NCBI RefSeq assembly: GCF_900637865.1
Contig: NZ_LR134420.1
Coordinates: 62,001-126,000, forward strand
Length of the DNA stretch: 64,000 nt
Reading direction: 5' to 3'
Origin: Legionella adelaidensis
Lineage (GTDB): Bacteria > Pseudomonadota > Gammaproteobacteria > Legionellales > Legionellaceae
The notes under the pieces were generated by a model. The model saw only the letters and a list, made by a program, of their open reading frames with translations. It was not told the DNA's origin and did no database searches. Below are positions 19,877 through 30,562 of this stretch, piece by piece. How positions within the stretch are numbered: position 1 is the first letter of the stretch; every line of letters begins with the position of its first letter. The translations under genes and the position numbers were made by a program.

Positions 19877-20305
19877 ATGGTGGGGGCAATTCATACTTTT
19901 TTAATAGGGCAAATAGTTGGCCTTTATATGGTAATAATGGCTATTATTATGATTGCAAGAGCACGGTATTATCGTGAGTTAATACAAGACATACGCGCAG
20001 ATAGTATTGAAATTTTCTTTAGCGCATCGGTTTGGTTATTTATAGGAATTATGCTTGTTGTCCTACACAATATCTGGGTTATGGGACCACCTGTTATCGT
20101 AACCGTTATTGCCTGGCTAATATTAATAAAATCTGTATTTTGGCTCGCTATACCAGAAATGATGCTAAGATGGACTAGAAATCTCTATTCAGGTAGTGGA
20201 TTTTATGTGGTTGCTGTAATTGCAGCAATATTCGGGGTCATTTTAATGTCATCCGGGTTCCATCCTTTATTCGCTGATTTAGCCGACTTTAATCCATTTA
20301 ATTAG
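19877..20305 (+). CDS. four-helix integral membrane protein, unknown
   Basis: A 142-residue hydrophobic protein with about four transmembrane segments (roughly residues 5-28, 48-70, 75-95 and 110-132). The start is placed at the ATG at 19877, which has a good AAGGGAG site, rather than at an upstream TTG that would add 20 polar residues. No catalytic motif or known family is recognised. A strong hairpin terminator follows at 20360. Confidence 0.6.
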   Translation: MVGAIHTFLIGQIVGLYMVIMAIIMIARARYYRELIQDIRADSIEIFFSASVWLFIGIMLVVLHNIWVMGPPVIVTVIAWLILIKSVFWLAIPEMMLRWTRNLYSGSGFYVVAVIAAIFGVILMSSGFHPLFADLADFNPFN

Positions 20306-20359
20306 ACTAATCATTCTTCATGTTGGGTCTTGGCCCGACATGACAGCCGCACCAAAACC

Positions 20360-20396
20360 AAAACTTCCGCTCACGTTAGTAAGCGGAAGTTTTGTT
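20360..20396 (+). terminator. intrinsic terminator built from a dispersed repeat
   Basis: A 12-base stem (AAAACTTCCGCT with AGCGGAAGTTTT) and a 10-base loop are followed by GTTTGT. The stem is two-sided enough to serve both the membrane protein gene and the convergent lolD. Part of it (CACGTTAGTAAGCGGAAGTT) recurs near 43588, so the terminator belongs to a repeat family. Confidence 0.75.
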
Positions 20397-20466
20397 TGTC
20401 CACGTGTAACCCTGAGAGAGCGGAGATTTTGCTTGTCTGCTTGAAACGGAGGACAGTAAACCTTAT

Positions 20467-21147
20467 CTAAAAAATCACTTTCCCTTCTTGCAAACTCCAG
20501 ACTTTATCCATGCGTTTAGCTAGTTCCATATCATGCGTAACAATCACCAATGCAGTTCCAATATGCGTATTCAATTCCAACATCAACTCGAATACTTTTA
20601 AAGCAGTACTATGATCCAGGTTTCCCGTGGGCTCATCGGCAAATACACAGCGGGGTTGGTTGACCAATGCTCTAGCAATAGCCACTCTTTGTCTCTCTCC
20701 TCCTGAGAGTTGCGCAGGTTTATGAAGTTCGCGCGCTGACAAACCTACTTTATCTAAAATTACACGGGCTTTTTCTTGTGCTTCTTTTACAGAGTGATTT
20801 CCCAGGAGTAACGGCATAGCCACATTTTCAAGCGCGGTAAACTCTGGCAATAAGTGGTGGAATTGATAAATAAATCCTAAATTCTTATTACGTAATTGGC
20901 AGCGTTTTTTTTCGTTGATAGATTGCCAATCAATACCTTCTATAAAAATTTTTCCCGCCGAAGGTTTATCTAGTCCACCTAATAAATGAAGCAATGTACT
21001 TTTCCCTGATCCCGAGGGCCCGACAATGGCAATTCTTTCTCCAGAAGTAATAGAAAAATTAATTGCTTTTAAAACTTCTACAGCCAAATTTCCATCATGA
21101 TAAGATTTAGTAAGATCGTTACATGAAATAATTTCATTATTATTCAT
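20467..21147 (-). CDS. lolD: LolD, lipoprotein-releasing ABC ATPase
   Basis: A 226-residue ABC ATPase with Walker [10 protein letters not shown], signature [15 protein letters not shown], Walker [13 protein letters not shown] and switch histidine in VTHDMELA. It energises release of outer-membrane lipoproteins from the inner membrane to LolA. The start at 21147 (MNNNEIISC) overlaps the end of lolC by eight bases and has GGAGG upstream; the longer frame is not supported. Confidence 0.95.
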   Translation of the reverse strand: MNNNEIISCNDLTKSYHDGNLAVEVLKAINFSITSGERIAIVGPSGSGKSTLLHLLGGLDKPSAGKIFIEGIDWQSINEKKRCQLRNKNLGFIYQFHHLLPEFTALENVAMPLLLGNHSVKEAQEKARVILDKVGLSARELHKPAQLSGGERQRVAIARALVNQPRCVFADEPTGNLDHSTALKVFELMLELNTHIGTALVIVTHDMELAKRMDKVWSLQEGKVIF

Positions 21148-22384
21148 AGTGCAAAGCCTCCGCAATAACGGTTCTTGAGGCTCTCCAAGAAGGATAAATC
21201 GTTGCTAAGAAACTCATTAATAATGCAATTGCACAAACTTGCAATAAATCCGACAATAAAATTTTTGAAGGAAGAAAATCTACAAAATAAATATTTGAAG
21301 ACAGGAGTTTTACATTGAAAAATCTTTGTAAATAATTAACGATCTCTGTAGCGTTGCTTGCGAGTATTAGCCCACCAATTAAACCAATTAGAGTACCTAC
21401 TATACCAACCATCATACCTTGCACTATGAAAATAGAGAGTATCTTCCTTGGGGTGGCACCAATGGTTCGTAAAATAGCAATTTCGGCTTGTTTATCGTTA
21501 ACAACCATTACTAAAGAGGAAACCAGGTTAAAAGCAGCTACAGCAATAATAAGCATTAATATAAGAAACATCATGGTTTTTTCCATTTTTACAGCTTGGA
21601 AAAAAGCGCCAAACTCCTGTGTCCAGTTGCCAACCTGATAGTTTTCCCCCAACCTATTGCTAATTATTTCGGTAAGTAGCGGCGCTTCATACACATTATT
21701 AATACGCAATTTTAACCCGCTTACATCTTCCCCTAATTGCATAAGCTTTTGCGCATCTTCCAAGTTAATAAATGCCAAGCGGGTATCAAAATTAAACCCA
21801 GATCCAGCACTAAAGACACCTGCTACTGTAAACCGTTTGAAACGAGGAATCATTCCTGCCGGGGTAACCGACGCTTGCGGAATCATAATAGTGACTTTAT
21901 CGTTAATCATGACCCCTAACCGATCCGCCAATCCTTGCCCTAAAAAAATTCCAAAGTGATTCAGATTTGCAATATCTCCGGTGATTAGCTTATTTTGCAG
22001 GTTGGTAACTGATTTTTCTTGTTCTGGCGATATTCCTGTAATAACTATAGGTAAAACTTGCCCCTCATGGGTCAACAAACCTTGGCCTCCTACAAAAGGA
22101 GCAACTGCTTTAACACCCGGTATTCCCTTAAGTTCTTTGGCTAAGTTTTGCCAATTCGCCACTCTTCCATCCTGACCGGAGACAGTTATTTCTGGCGCCA
22201 TACCAAAAAACCGCTTATGAATTTCTTCATCAAAGCCGTTCATAACAGAGAGTACGGTAATTAAAACCATTACTCCCAACCCAATCCCCAACATGGAGCT
22301 TAGAGAAATAAAAGAAACAAAATGATTTTTTTTCTTGGCTCTTGTGTAGCGTAGGCCAATAAATAATGCCAACGGTTTGAACAT
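21140..22384 (-). CDS. lolC: LolC/LolE-type lipoprotein-releasing permease
   Basis: A 414-residue FtsX/MacB-fold permease with one N-terminal transmembrane helix (about residues 21-48), a large periplasmic domain and three C-terminal helices. The opening [20 protein letters not shown] and the [21 protein letters not shown] coupling segment are diagnostic of LolC/LolE. Only one permease gene precedes lolD, so a homodimeric LolF-like arrangement, or a second gene elsewhere, is possible. Confidence 0.93.
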   Translation of the reverse strand: MFKPLALFIGLRYTRAKKKNHFVSFISLSSMLGIGLGVMVLITVLSVMNGFDEEIHKRFFGMAPEITVSGQDGRVANWQNLAKELKGIPGVKAVAPFVGGQGLLTHEGQVLPIVITGISPEQEKSVTNLQNKLITGDIANLNHFGIFLGQGLADRLGVMINDKVTIMIPQASVTPAGMIPRFKRFTVAGVFSAGSGFNFDTRLAFINLEDAQKLMQLGEDVSGLKLRINNVYEAPLLTEIISNRLGENYQVGNWTQEFGAFFQAVKMEKTMMFLILMLIIAVAAFNLVSSLVMVVNDKQAEIAILRTIGATPRKILSIFIVQGMMVGIVGTLIGLIGGLILASNATEIVNYLQRFFNVKLLSSNIYFVDFLPSKILLSDLLQVCAIALLMSFLATIYPSWRASRTVIAEALHYE

Positions 22385-22477
22385 GGCTCTATAAAATAGT
22401 TAAAAATACTATTGTAGTGAAAATCTTGATGACAGGATACTATTAATTTACCGGTTAGTAGCAAGGTACTCACAGAA

Positions 22478-22500
22478 TTATCCACAGAAAATGTGGATAG
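22478..22500. promoter_or_regulatory. inverted pair of DnaA-box-like sites
   Basis: TTATCCACA at 22478-22486 matches the consensus DnaA box; TGTGGATAG at 22492-22500 is a one-mismatch box in the opposite orientation, five bases away. The pair lies between the start of lolC and the LRR gene, 64 bases before the latter. It could affect transcription of either. A replication origin is not suggested, because no dnaA, dnaN or box cluster is present. Confidence 0.4.
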
Positions 22501-22563
22501 AAATACAAGCCTTAAATTGATACACTGTTTTCCTAAAAAAAACAATAATAACGGATAACCGGG

Positions 22564-23787
22564 ATGTTATTAGATTTAAGAGGCAAACTGCTTCGTTTGA
22601 AATCAGAGGCGGCAATTCAAACAGTAGCGGCTGAAATTACTAGCGAACATACTGGAATATGCCTGGCCGGTAACGGATTAGGTCGAAAATTTCCTACTCT
22701 TAAAAAAATAATTACTGCATTGCCCCCGCAGATTACTTTTTTAGATTTAAGCAATAATGATCTCCATAAACTATCTGCCCCAGAGCTATCCTCCCTTTTC
22801 TCTTTGCTTCATCACATGCGCGAACTCAATTTAAATAAAAATAATTTGGGTTTTCGTAGTTGTAAGGAATTAGCAAGTGCCGTAAAAAAATTACCTCGTC
22901 ACCTTCGTGTTCTTTGGTTAAATGAAAATGAACTTAAGCAAATAAATGATTTCCCTCAATTTATGCTTGAATTACAACTGCATCTACCAAACCTGGAAGA
23001 ATTAAATCTGGATAAAAATGGACTGGGCTTTATCTCGCCGGATAAGTTAGTAAGTGGGTTAGGCCACTTAACTGTAATAAAACTTTCACTACAATTTAAT
23101 GATCTTGCCACACGCTCAATACCCGCATTGGCCAAATTAGTTGCCAGCTTAAATGTTCGGATGTTGAATTTGGCACATAATCATCTTGGTCAAAAGCCGG
23201 AGGATAGGCTGAAAGCAGTATTTTGTAATCTCCAGGATACACTCGAACAATTAGATTTAAGTGATAATGTTCTGAGTGTTAAGTCATGGTCTGACCTAAT
23301 AACTATATTTACTTCCATACCTTCACATGTGCATGTGAATATCCATAAGAATTTTTCCCCGGAACAAGAAAAAGAGCTAATAAAGTTGCTACCGCGGGCC
23401 AACTTATATTCAACCTTAGAGGATACAAGCAGGGTTAAATTACATGTGGAATCTGCCTCTTTGGTTCCGCCACGACAAGAATGCGACAGGAAAGAGCCCC
23501 CAAACGCCCTTCCTCCTCTTAACTTTGACCAAAATAAGCAGGTAAATTATTATTTTTACTTAAAGGTATTCGCAGCTCTATCTGTCACTTCGGGTACTTC
23601 TTGTGTTCTAATAGGCGTTTTAGTTTTACAATCGACAACAGTCGTTTTAGCCGGTACCACTTTTATTTTTGTCTCGGCAGCAGGTTTAGCGGGACATGGT
23701 TTTTTTTCCAAATCGCGAGAGCCTACTACATCGCCTCGACTAAATGAGAATGAAGAAAAAAATATAGAGTTATCCTCCCCGGTATAA
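22564..23787 (+). CDS. leucine-rich-repeat protein with C-terminal membrane hairpin
   Basis: A 407-residue protein. About eight ribonuclease-inhibitor-like LRR units cover residues 25-280 (for example ITFLDLSNNDLHKLS, MRELNLNKNNLGFRS, LEELNLDKNGLGF and LEQLDLSDNVLSV). A polar linker (about 285-325) is followed by two hydrophobic segments (about 329-350 and 354-372) and an acidic tail NENEEKNIELSSPV. There is no signal peptide. Eukaryote-like LRRs plus a short acidic C-terminal tail resemble Legionella Dot/Icm LRR effectors; translocation is inferred, not shown. Confidence 0.75.
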   Translation: MLLDLRGKLLRLKSEAAIQTVAAEITSEHTGICLAGNGLGRKFPTLKKIITALPPQITFLDLSNNDLHKLSAPELSSLFSLLHHMRELNLNKNNLGFRSCKELASAVKKLPRHLRVLWLNENELKQINDFPQFMLELQLHLPNLEELNLDKNGLGFISPDKLVSGLGHLTVIKLSLQFNDLATRSIPALAKLVASLNVRMLNLAHNHLGQKPEDRLKAVFCNLQDTLEQLDLSDNVLSVKSWSDLITIFTSIPSHVHVNIHKNFSPEQEKELIKLLPRANLYSTLEDTSRVKLHVESASLVPPRQECDRKEPPNALPPLNFDQNKQVNYYFYLKVFAALSVTSGTSCVLIGVLVLQSTTVVLAGTTFIFVSAAGLAGHGFFSKSREPTTSPRLNENEEKNIELSSPV

Positions 23788-23811
23788 AAACCATAATTAG
23801 TGTATTTTCTG

Positions 23812-23840
23812 TTGATTGCCTGTCCAATTTCTGGTATAAA
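23812..23840 (+). promoter_or_regulatory. candidate promoter of the cold-shock gene
   Basis: TTGATT and TATAAA separated by 17 bases lie 68 bases upstream of the cold-shock ATG. This leaves a leader of about 60 bases, modest compared with the long cspA leaders of enterobacteria. Confidence 0.5.
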
Positions 23841-23907
23841 CTAATTGCTAGTAACTTTCTGGTGATTTTGAATAAACAAATAGCCAGAGCTTTTAGGAAA
23901 TTTAGAT

Positions 23908-24114
23908 ATGTCAGAAAAAGTACGTGGTACGGTTAAATGGTTCAATGAGAGCAAAGGTTTTGGTTTTATTGAAAGTAGTGGAAAAGATTATTTTGTGCAT
24001 TTTAGCGCTATTCAAGGCTCAGGCTTCAAAACCTTAGCTGAAGGCGCGTCAGTTTTATTTAAAGCTGGCCAAGGACAAAAAGGTCCTCAAGCTGAAGAAG
24101 TTGAAGTAGTTTAA
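23908..24114 (+). CDS. cold-shock domain protein
   Basis: A 68-residue single cold-shock domain. RNP1 is KGFGFIES and RNP2 is YFVHFSAI; the opening [18 protein letters not shown] is standard for CspA/CspD-type proteins. It binds single-stranded nucleic acid and acts as an RNA chaperone. Which paralogue it is cannot be decided from one gene. A hairpin (GTATCCTGGA with TCCAGGATAC, 24136-24169) lies in the gap to the convergent gene. Confidence 0.95.
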   Translation: MSEKVRGTVKWFNESKGFGFIESSGKDYFVHFSAIQGSGFKTLAEGASVLFKAGQGQKGPQAEEVEVV

Positions 24115-24191
24115 CCTACCCATTTTTCATTTTATGTATCCTGGATTAGCCAAGCCTACTCCAGGATACGAATGACCCTCTATCTCCAAGT

Positions 24192-24500
24192 CTATTTTTT
24201 AGCCTCAATTTCTTGCTGTAATAGTTCCAAATTCTTTTGAAAAGTTTCTTGTAATTGTTTAATTTGATTTTGTGTGTCGTTGCTTACCTTTTGAATTTGC
24301 GCTTGTAGTTGGGCTTGCATTTGCTTAATTTGCGCTTGGACTTGTGCATTCATAGCTTGCATTTGCTTTTGTTGCGTTTCTTGTAATTTTTGTAGTTGGA
24401 CTTGAATTTGACTATTTAGCATTTGTACTTCGCTAGATGCGTCACTGTAAGCCCACGACGAAAAAGCAAACAAAAGAAACATTAAAAAAACTTTCTTCAT
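24192..24500 (-). CDS. secreted glutamine-rich coiled-coil protein
   Basis: A 102-residue protein with a signal peptide (MKKVFLMFLLFAFSSWAYS). The rest is one predicted coiled coil built from Gln-rich near-repeats (QMQAMNAQVQAQIKQMQAQL, QIKQLQETFQKNLELL). The start at 24500 leaves a standard signal peptide; an upstream in-frame start would add seven residues. It is probably a periplasmic or surface alpha-helical oligomer. No family name is assigned. Confidence 0.7.
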   Translation of the reverse strand: MKKVFLMFLLFAFSSWAYSDASSEVQMLNSQIQVQLQKLQETQQKQMQAMNAQVQAQIKQMQAQLQAQIQKVSNDTQNQIKQLQETFQKNLELLQQEIEAKK

Positions 24501-24543
24501 ATAAAACTCCTTTTTTACCAATCTTCACTTTAAACAAATCGTT

Positions 24544-25215
24544 TTAAATTGCAAGATGTACAATGCTATTTGTAAAACTACTTCGTAAATAAAAACCACG
24601 GGGAAGAGTGAGAATTTTTTCTCCTAGTGCATTAATGCCATAACACAATGATTTATTATTTGCTGCTTTAGGCCGAATTTGTAAATATTGCCCCATACCG
24701 GCATTTATTTCCTCTAATCTACCTGCGCTTATCATGAAGGTTAATTCTAACCAATCTGATTCCAAGATATTTTCAGTTTCTTTATTTGGCGACCATAAAA
24801 CAGCCTTACCGATTCTCCTTGCAGAATAGGGAATAGTATTATTGTCCTCTATAGGTACCCATAAGATACTTTTTAGTTTTTTATAGCATTGTGAAGTTTT
24901 CCATTTCTCTTGTTGAATTGTCATAAGAGGAATACTCGTAATAAAAGTAGACTCAGCCACTTTTCCGTTTTCATTAATAGGTAAAGTTTTTAGTTCAATC
25001 TCTAAAAAGTGAAAGTCAGGCAATGGTTTTCCTTTTGCCGAGGCTCCCAGGGCCAATTCAACAAGAGTGCCTGCAAATCCTTTTCTTTGTAAAGGAGAGT
25101 AAGGTATTGAAATACCTATCAATAAAGCAAGCTGGCCCAGGGTTAAACCCTCAATATTTTGGCAGCGCTCTAGTAATTCAGCTTTGCTTTTCGGTGGACT
25201 GTTTGGAAATAACAT
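24544..25215 (-). CDS. mutH: MutH, methyl-directed mismatch repair endonuclease
   Basis: A 223-residue protein cleaving the unmethylated strand at hemimethylated GATC sites after MutS/MutL activation. The active site is Asp67, Glu74 and Lys76 in PDFHFLEIELKTLPI, with the same spacing as Asp70/Glu77/Lys79 of E. coli MutH. The substrate-contacting RKGFAGTLVELALGA helix is also conserved. Its presence predicts a Dam methylase elsewhere. It overlaps the MscK-like gene by 38 bases. Confidence 0.95.
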   Translation of the reverse strand: MLFPNSPPKSKAELLERCQNIEGLTLGQLALLIGISIPYSPLQRKGFAGTLVELALGASAKGKPLPDFHFLEIELKTLPINENGKVAESTFITSIPLMTIQQEKWKTSQCYKKLKSILWVPIEDNNTIPYSARRIGKAVLWSPNKETENILESDWLELTFMISAGRLEEINAGMGQYLQIRPKAANNKSLCYGINALGEKILTLPRGFYLRSSFTNSIVHLAI

Positions 25216-28156
25216 AGGGTCTAGTCTCCCCTTCTTTCAATTCCACACTTATAGGAGGTATGGGTGAGCGAATTCCTGCGGCGCTAAACTGGGCAAGGAT
25301 TGCAAATAAAAGTTTGGAGCGAATTTCAAAGCGCGTATAAAGTTCTACATTAATAAAATATCGAATTTCAAATTCAATAAGCGCATCGTCAATCTTGGTT
25401 AACAATACCTGCGGAGGCGGATCTGACAAAATCTCTGTTATGTCCACAATCACATCCAGAATCAATTGTTGCACCATAGCAGGGTCATCTTTGCGACTGA
25501 CTTTAATAGGTACGACTGTTCGTACGATACTATCCTGGTGCGTCCAATTGGTAAATGGTTTGGTGAAAGTCTCAGCATTTGGGATAAGCACTTCTGTATT
25601 ATCCCATGAAGATACACGCATAGAACGAATACCAATATGCGAAACTTTTCCTTCATAGCTTCCCAAAGTAATTAAGTCTCCTTCGCGAACAGGACGCTCA
25701 ATCAATAACATTAATCCACCTACAATATTACTGGCAAAGTCACGGAGCCCGAAACCCATTCCCACTGCCAATCCACCTAAAACCATTGACATGCCGCTAA
25801 AATCCAGCCCGAGTATTCTTAATGAAATAAATCCCCCCAATAAAATCACAGCATATTGGGTAAAGACAGATAAGCTATTGCGTACGCCTGGATCTTTGGA
25901 TTTGCGGTACAGCCAACGATAACTGAATTCGCGTGTCCACTTGGCTAACCAAGAGAAAAAGAAAATAATTAAAATGAATTCTGCTGCACTAAATAAGGTA
26001 ATATGTACACCGGAAATATTGATAAAAGGATATTTACCTACTTCAATAATTTTTGCTACTACCCATGAATCGGCATACCAACCAAATAATTGAAATAAAA
26101 TAGAAATACCACCTACAAAAAGTAATAACCGGAAGATGTTATCCAACGGTTTTAAAATAACCTCAATCCACAGCCAACCGTTTTGTAAAGAGGAGATCAT
26201 CCAAACAGACAGTAATTCTAATGCGTCAAAAATTAAGCCCCGGGCTAACACATAGCCAGTTATTACGAGTAAAAAATAAATTTGGTATAAACTTAAACTC
26301 CAGGCTAAATTAAAATAGCCAATTAAACCAATTATCGCAGTAGAGAAGAGGGTAAGGGGAATAAGGATATTCAATATTTTAATAGCGGTGTGCAGATATT
26401 TTCTTTTAGAGCTCAAATAGGGCGCAAGTAAGTACGGAATAACTTCCCTGCTTCTCCAGGTTACAAAAGACACTGAGAGAAGAAAAATCATGAATAAGCG
26501 ATTGAATATATCCTGTAGTAAAGTAGAAAGCGGCAATTGATGACTAAATACCATCAGCGCAGTTGACCAGCCGCCTAATAAAAATAACCACTTTAGACGA
26601 TAGTAAAATTTTACATCCTCCCCTGAAACATCGCTCAATCTTTCTAAAAGCATTAATCGCGAAATAATAATTAAACTTCGAAAGCTTAACCAAACAAGCA
26701 ACAAATTAACTAAAAGCTGAGCGTAGCTGAAGGGCACATGCGTTAAGTAAAATGAAACCCATAAAGACGTCAGCAAGGTTAAAAGAGGAATATTTCGATT
26801 CAGTAAAACCAAAAAACCATCATACAAATGGGCACTCAAGAGATAACGTTCTTTATCCTTTGCAATCCATTTCAGAAGACGATTAAGCCCCAAAAAAAAC
26901 GAAAAAATCATTCCCAAAATTGACCAATAAATTATTTTTGGCCATGTATCCTGCCATAAGTAATTATCTTTAATTTGAATAATTAGAGTTTTAGCGTAGT
27001 TATAAAATTGAACCGGAATTTTTATAATTTTTAAAAGGATGAAAGACCAATTTTCCAGCTGATACTCAGTTAAACTTTGTCTTTGAGCTAATTGTTTTTT
27101 TAGTAATTCCTGCTTACCTTCCAAATTTTCTTTGATTTGAGCTGTTTCTAATTTTGTTTCTTGCAGACGTTTATCAATAGTTTTTTCTAAATTAGCAAAC
27201 TGCATATTAAAAATGTTGGTAGGCAAAGATTTTTTTTGACTCTTCACTAACCCCAACATCTCTTGTAATCCGTTCTCAATATTATTCAATTGATTGAGAA
27301 CACTTTTATAAATTCCAGTTACCTGTTGTAGCGTTTTTAGATCATCATTTTTTAAAGATGCGAAATCTGCTTTAATAATTTTTTTCTTCAGATCTAAAGC
27401 GGAAATTTTATATTGGATTAATACAATAAGTTGATTGTTATATAATAACTGTGTTTCATAAGTAAGATTAGAAGCAAACGTCGTTTCTACTTTTCTTGAT
27501 CGTTGTAACTCTATATTTTTTTGATAAAGACTTTCCTTTGCTTCTTTAAGAACTGTAATGCGATTTTGTATTTGCTCTATATCACGTTCTTCGTCAAACT
27601 TAGCTTGCAAAATTTTCAGGTCATCCTTTTGTTCTACTAAATTTATTAAATATTGATTTGCAAGCCTGATATTTTCATTTAGTAACTCAATTGCTTTATC
27701 GTTCACTTCAATCAGGTTACTTATTTGACTGATTTTTTCTTGAACACCTAACTCATTTGCTTTTTCTAAAGGGGATTGTTGTAGCGACTGTAATTCATCA
27801 GCTAATCTACGTGCTTGTTTCTTTTGATCAGACAAAAATGAACCGAAATTTGCAATCTTGGAGTTTACTAAAGAAATCATAGTCTCTAGTTGCTGATTTT
27901 TAATGGTTAAAGAATGTTGATCAACCGGCGGCATTGCTTGTTTTAAATCATGATTAGCAATAGTTATATTTATCTTTTCCTGCGCAAGAAATTCAATAAG
28001 CTTCCCTGAGTTATCCTCTGGGCTCGCAAGCGCCGGCAAAGAAAATAGCGAAAAAAATAAAATAAATACAAAGACGAAAACAGAGCCACGACCGTAAGGC
28101 AGTGGCGATGTTAATTTTCCATAAAAAAATTTATTTTTTCTGGCTCGTGGTTGCAA
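25178..28156 (-). CDS. large mechanosensitive channel, MscK/KefA-like
   Basis: A 992-residue MscS-superfamily protein: N-terminal signal/hydrophobic segment (about residues 26-45), a periplasmic coiled-coil region (about 60-345), about ten further transmembrane segments, then the MscS pore helix ([21 protein letters not shown]) and beta domain ([20 protein letters not shown]). Such channels release solutes on hypo-osmotic shock. The start is a TTG at 28156 with an AGGAA site, lying inside aspS; no later ATG or GTG would keep the signal peptide. The odd N-terminal stretch [10 protein letters not shown] suggests a repeat-derived extension. Confidence 0.88.
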   Translation of the reverse strand: MQPRARKNKFFYGKLTSPLPYGRGSVFVFVFILFFSLFSLPALASPEDNSGKLIEFLAQEKINITIANHDLKQAMPPVDQHSLTIKNQQLETMISLVNSKIANFGSFLSDQKKQARRLADELQSLQQSPLEKANELGVQEKISQISNLIEVNDKAIELLNENIRLANQYLINLVEQKDDLKILQAKFDEERDIEQIQNRITVLKEAKESLYQKNIELQRSRKVETTFASNLTYETQLLYNNQLIVLIQYKISALDLKKKIIKADFASLKNDDLKTLQQVTGIYKSVLNQLNNIENGLQEMLGLVKSQKKSLPTNIFNMQFANLEKTIDKRLQETKLETAQIKENLEGKQELLKKQLAQRQSLTEYQLENWSFILLKIIKIPVQFYNYAKTLIIQIKDNYLWQDTWPKIIYWSILGMIFSFFLGLNRLLKWIAKDKERYLLSAHLYDGFLVLLNRNIPLLTLLTSLWVSFYLTHVPFSYAQLLVNLLLVWLSFRSLIIISRLMLLERLSDVSGEDVKFYYRLKWLFLLGGWSTALMVFSHQLPLSTLLQDIFNRLFMIFLLSVSFVTWRSREVIPYLLAPYLSSKRKYLHTAIKILNILIPLTLFSTAIIGLIGYFNLAWSLSLYQIYFLLVITGYVLARGLIFDALELLSVWMISSLQNGWLWIEVILKPLDNIFRLLLFVGGISILFQLFGWYADSWVVAKIIEVGKYPFINISGVHITLFSAAEFILIIFFFSWLAKWTREFSYRWLYRKSKDPGVRNSLSVFTQYAVILLGGFISLRILGLDFSGMSMVLGGLAVGMGFGLRDFASNIVGGLMLLIERPVREGDLITLGSYEGKVSHIGIRSMRVSSWDNTEVLIPNAETFTKPFTNWTHQDSIVRTVVPIKVSRKDDPAMVQQLILDVIVDITEILSDPPPQVLLTKIDDALIEFEIRYFINVELYTRFEIRSKLLFAILAQFSAAGIRSPIPPISVELKEGETRPYVISKQSTEKQS

Positions 28157-29912
28157 AACGTATTCCTAGTTCATTTAATTGCGCAGCACTGACAGGCGTT
28201 GGCGCATTAGTAAGCAAGCAAGATGCTGATTGCGTTTTTGGAAAAGCAATTACATCACGAATGGAGGTTGAATCGGTAAGTAACATAGCCAGGCGATCAA
28301 TACCTAAAGCAATTCCACCGTGGGGTGGGCACCCGAATTGCAAAGCATCTAATAAAAATCCAAATTTTACTTTGGCTTCTTCCTGCTCTATTCCCAGCAA
28401 GTCAAACACTGTTTGTTGTAATTCAGGGTTATGAATACGAACAGAGCCCCCGCCAATTTCATAGCCATTAATCACTATATCATAGGCTTTAGCCAAAGCG
28501 GCCAAAGGCTTTTCTTTTAAATCCTCTGCCGAAAGATTTTGCGAAGACGTAAAAGGATGGTGCATTGCTTGTAACTTATTTGTGTCGGAATCTAACTCGA
28601 ACATCGGCCAATCGACAATCCACACCAATTTCCAGCCTTTTTCAATTAAATTACAATCGTGGCCTAATTTAATTCGCAGAGCACCCATTGATTCATTAAC
28701 TATTTTTTCTTTGTCTGCACCAAAAAAGACAACGTCACCTGTCTGTGCATTTACTCTGTCTAATATCGACTGAATACTATCTTCGCTTAAAAACTTCAAA
28801 ATAGGCGACTGTAGCCCCTGGATTCCTTGCTGAAGATCATTCACTTTAATATAAGCCAGGCCTTTAGCACCATAGATCCCTACAAATTGACCGTAATCAT
28901 CTAATTCCTTTCGACTTAAGTTACAACCATTCGTTAGTTTTAAAGCAACAACACGCCCATTAGGGTCATTGGCAGCGGCAGAAAATACTTTAAATTCTGA
29001 ATGTTGAACTAAATCTGCAATATCAATTAATTCTAAAGGGTTACGTAAATCAGGTTTATCGCTCCCATATCTATGCATAGCCTCAGCATATGTCATACGC
29101 GGGAGTTTTTCCGGAATTTCAACTTGCAATATTTCATGGAATACTTTCTTTAGCATCCCTTCAATTAGAGACATGATATCTTCTTGATTAATAAATGCCA
29201 TTTCAATATCAAGCTGAGTGAATTCAGGTTGTCTATCTGCGCGTAAATCCTCATCTCTAAAACAACGAACAATTTGATAATATTTATCAAAGCCCGACAT
29301 CATTAATAATTGTTTGAATAATTGAGGGGACTGTGGAAGAGCATAAAACTCGCCGGGATGCACACGCGAAGGGACTAAATAATCGCGGGCGCCTTCCGGG
29401 GTAGCCTTCGTAAGCATAGGCGTTTCAATGTCTAAAAAGGCCTGATCATTTAAATACTGACGAATACATTGATTTAAACGATGGCGCAGGGTTAAATTTT
29501 CCTGCATTTCTTTACGACGCAAATCTAAATAACGATAGCGATACCGTAGGTCTTCATTTGTCGATTGAAATTCATCGGGTAGAAAAGGCGGCGTTTGCGC
29601 TTGATTAAGAATTTCCAGGGAAGTTCCTACAATTTCAATTTTACCCGTCGCCATTTTTTCATTAATCATACCTTGCGGACGAGCGCGAACGATTCCTTCA
29701 ACCCGTATTACATATTCATGACGTAGTTTTTCGGCAATATGAAAAATTTCAGAGCGCTCAGGCTCATAAACGACTTGTACTAATCCTGAGCGATCACGAA
29801 TATCTAAAAAAATCACACCACCATGATCACGACGATTATGCACCCAACCGCAAATTGAAACTGTTGTATCTGTTAATGAATCATTAACTGCAGTGCATAA
29901 ATGTGAACGCAT
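28131..29912 (-). CDS. aspS: Aspartyl-tRNA synthetase
   Basis: A 593-residue bacterial-type AspRS with an N-terminal OB fold ([20 protein letters not shown]), class II core (motif 2 [20 protein letters not shown]) and the GAD insertion domain (about residues 300-420), ending with motif 3 [12 protein letters not shown]. Whether it is discriminating or non-discriminating is not settled here, but a separate AsnRS is encoded in the window. It is followed by the MscK-like gene, overlapping 26 bases. Confidence 0.97.
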   Translation of the reverse strand: MRSHLCTAVNDSLTDTTVSICGWVHNRRDHGGVIFLDIRDRSGLVQVVYEPERSEIFHIAEKLRHEYVIRVEGIVRARPQGMINEKMATGKIEIVGTSLEILNQAQTPPFLPDEFQSTNEDLRYRYRYLDLRRKEMQENLTLRHRLNQCIRQYLNDQAFLDIETPMLTKATPEGARDYLVPSRVHPGEFYALPQSPQLFKQLLMMSGFDKYYQIVRCFRDEDLRADRQPEFTQLDIEMAFINQEDIMSLIEGMLKKVFHEILQVEIPEKLPRMTYAEAMHRYGSDKPDLRNPLELIDIADLVQHSEFKVFSAAANDPNGRVVALKLTNGCNLSRKELDDYGQFVGIYGAKGLAYIKVNDLQQGIQGLQSPILKFLSEDSIQSILDRVNAQTGDVVFFGADKEKIVNESMGALRIKLGHDCNLIEKGWKLVWIVDWPMFELDSDTNKLQAMHHPFTSSQNLSAEDLKEKPLAALAKAYDIVINGYEIGGGSVRIHNPELQQTVFDLLGIEQEEAKVKFGFLLDALQFGCPPHGGIALGIDRLAMLLTDSTSIRDVIAFPKTQSASCLLTNAPTPVSAAQLNELGIRFATTSQKK

Positions 29913-29920
29913 ATAACCGC

Positions 29921-30562
29921 CTATTTATTTAATAAAGTTGGAGTTTCTAATGCAACAGGCGATACCGGTTGCATTACACCTAAGGAAATAATTAATTTTA
30001 ATGCTTCTTCAACACTCATACCTAACTCAATGACTTCGTCCTTAGGTAAGACCATAAGAAATCCTGATGTGGGATTGGGTGTGGTTGGAATAAAAATGGA
30101 TACCATCTCTTTGCCAACTTTCGTATTTATTTCCGGGTTGGCCTGCCCGGTTTGAAACGCCAAAGACCACAAACCTTTTCGCGGGTATTCTACTAATAAC
30201 ACTTTACGAAATGCTTCACTATTTGTCGCAAAAATGGCATGGATTACTTGCTTTGCGGCAGTATAAATGGAACGTACCAAAGGGATACGTTCAAGAATTG
30301 ACTCACTCCATCTTATCAGCCGTTGCCCCAGAAAATTGGTAACTATAATACCCGTGACTATCAATAAAATGAGAGACAACAACACACCCAATCCGGGTAG
30401 ATTGATACCTAATAAATTTTGCGGCTGATAAGCATTAGGTAACAACGCGATTGTTTGATCTAGCAAATCAACAATAAATCGTAAAATGACAAAAGTGACC
30501 AAAATAGGCAACCATACCACCAGGCCCGCTAATAAATAACTTCGTATTGATTTACCTTTCAA
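29921..30562 (-). CDS. DUF502 family inner-membrane protein
   Basis: A 213-residue protein with two N-terminal transmembrane helices (about residues 8-30 and 52-78) and a cytoplasmic or periplasmic domain with [14 protein letters not shown] and the [21 protein letters not shown] block characteristic of DUF502. The function is unknown. DUF502 genes commonly sit next to aspS in Legionella-like genomes. The start is TTG at 30562, overlapping the stop of the zinc-ribbon gene (ATTGA). Confidence 0.9.
   Translation of the reverse strand: MKGKSIRSYLLAGLVVWLPILVTFVILRFIVDLLDQTIALLPNAYQPQNLLGINLPGLGVLLSLILLIVTGIIVTNFLGQRLIRWSESILERIPLVRSIYTAAKQVIHAIFATNSEAFRKVLLVEYPRKGLWSLAFQTGQANPEINTKVGKEMVSIFIPTTPNPTSGFLMVLPKDEVIELGMSVEEALKLIISLGVMQPVSPVALETPTLLNK

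Noticed and set aside
22478-22500. Replication origin
   Set aside because: Only two DnaA boxes, no AT-rich unwinding region, no dnaA/dnaN/gidA neighbours.
24290-24430. Tandem DNA repeat in the coiled-coil gene
   Set aside because: Repetition is at protein level (Gln-rich heptads); DNA units are imperfect and not of constant length.
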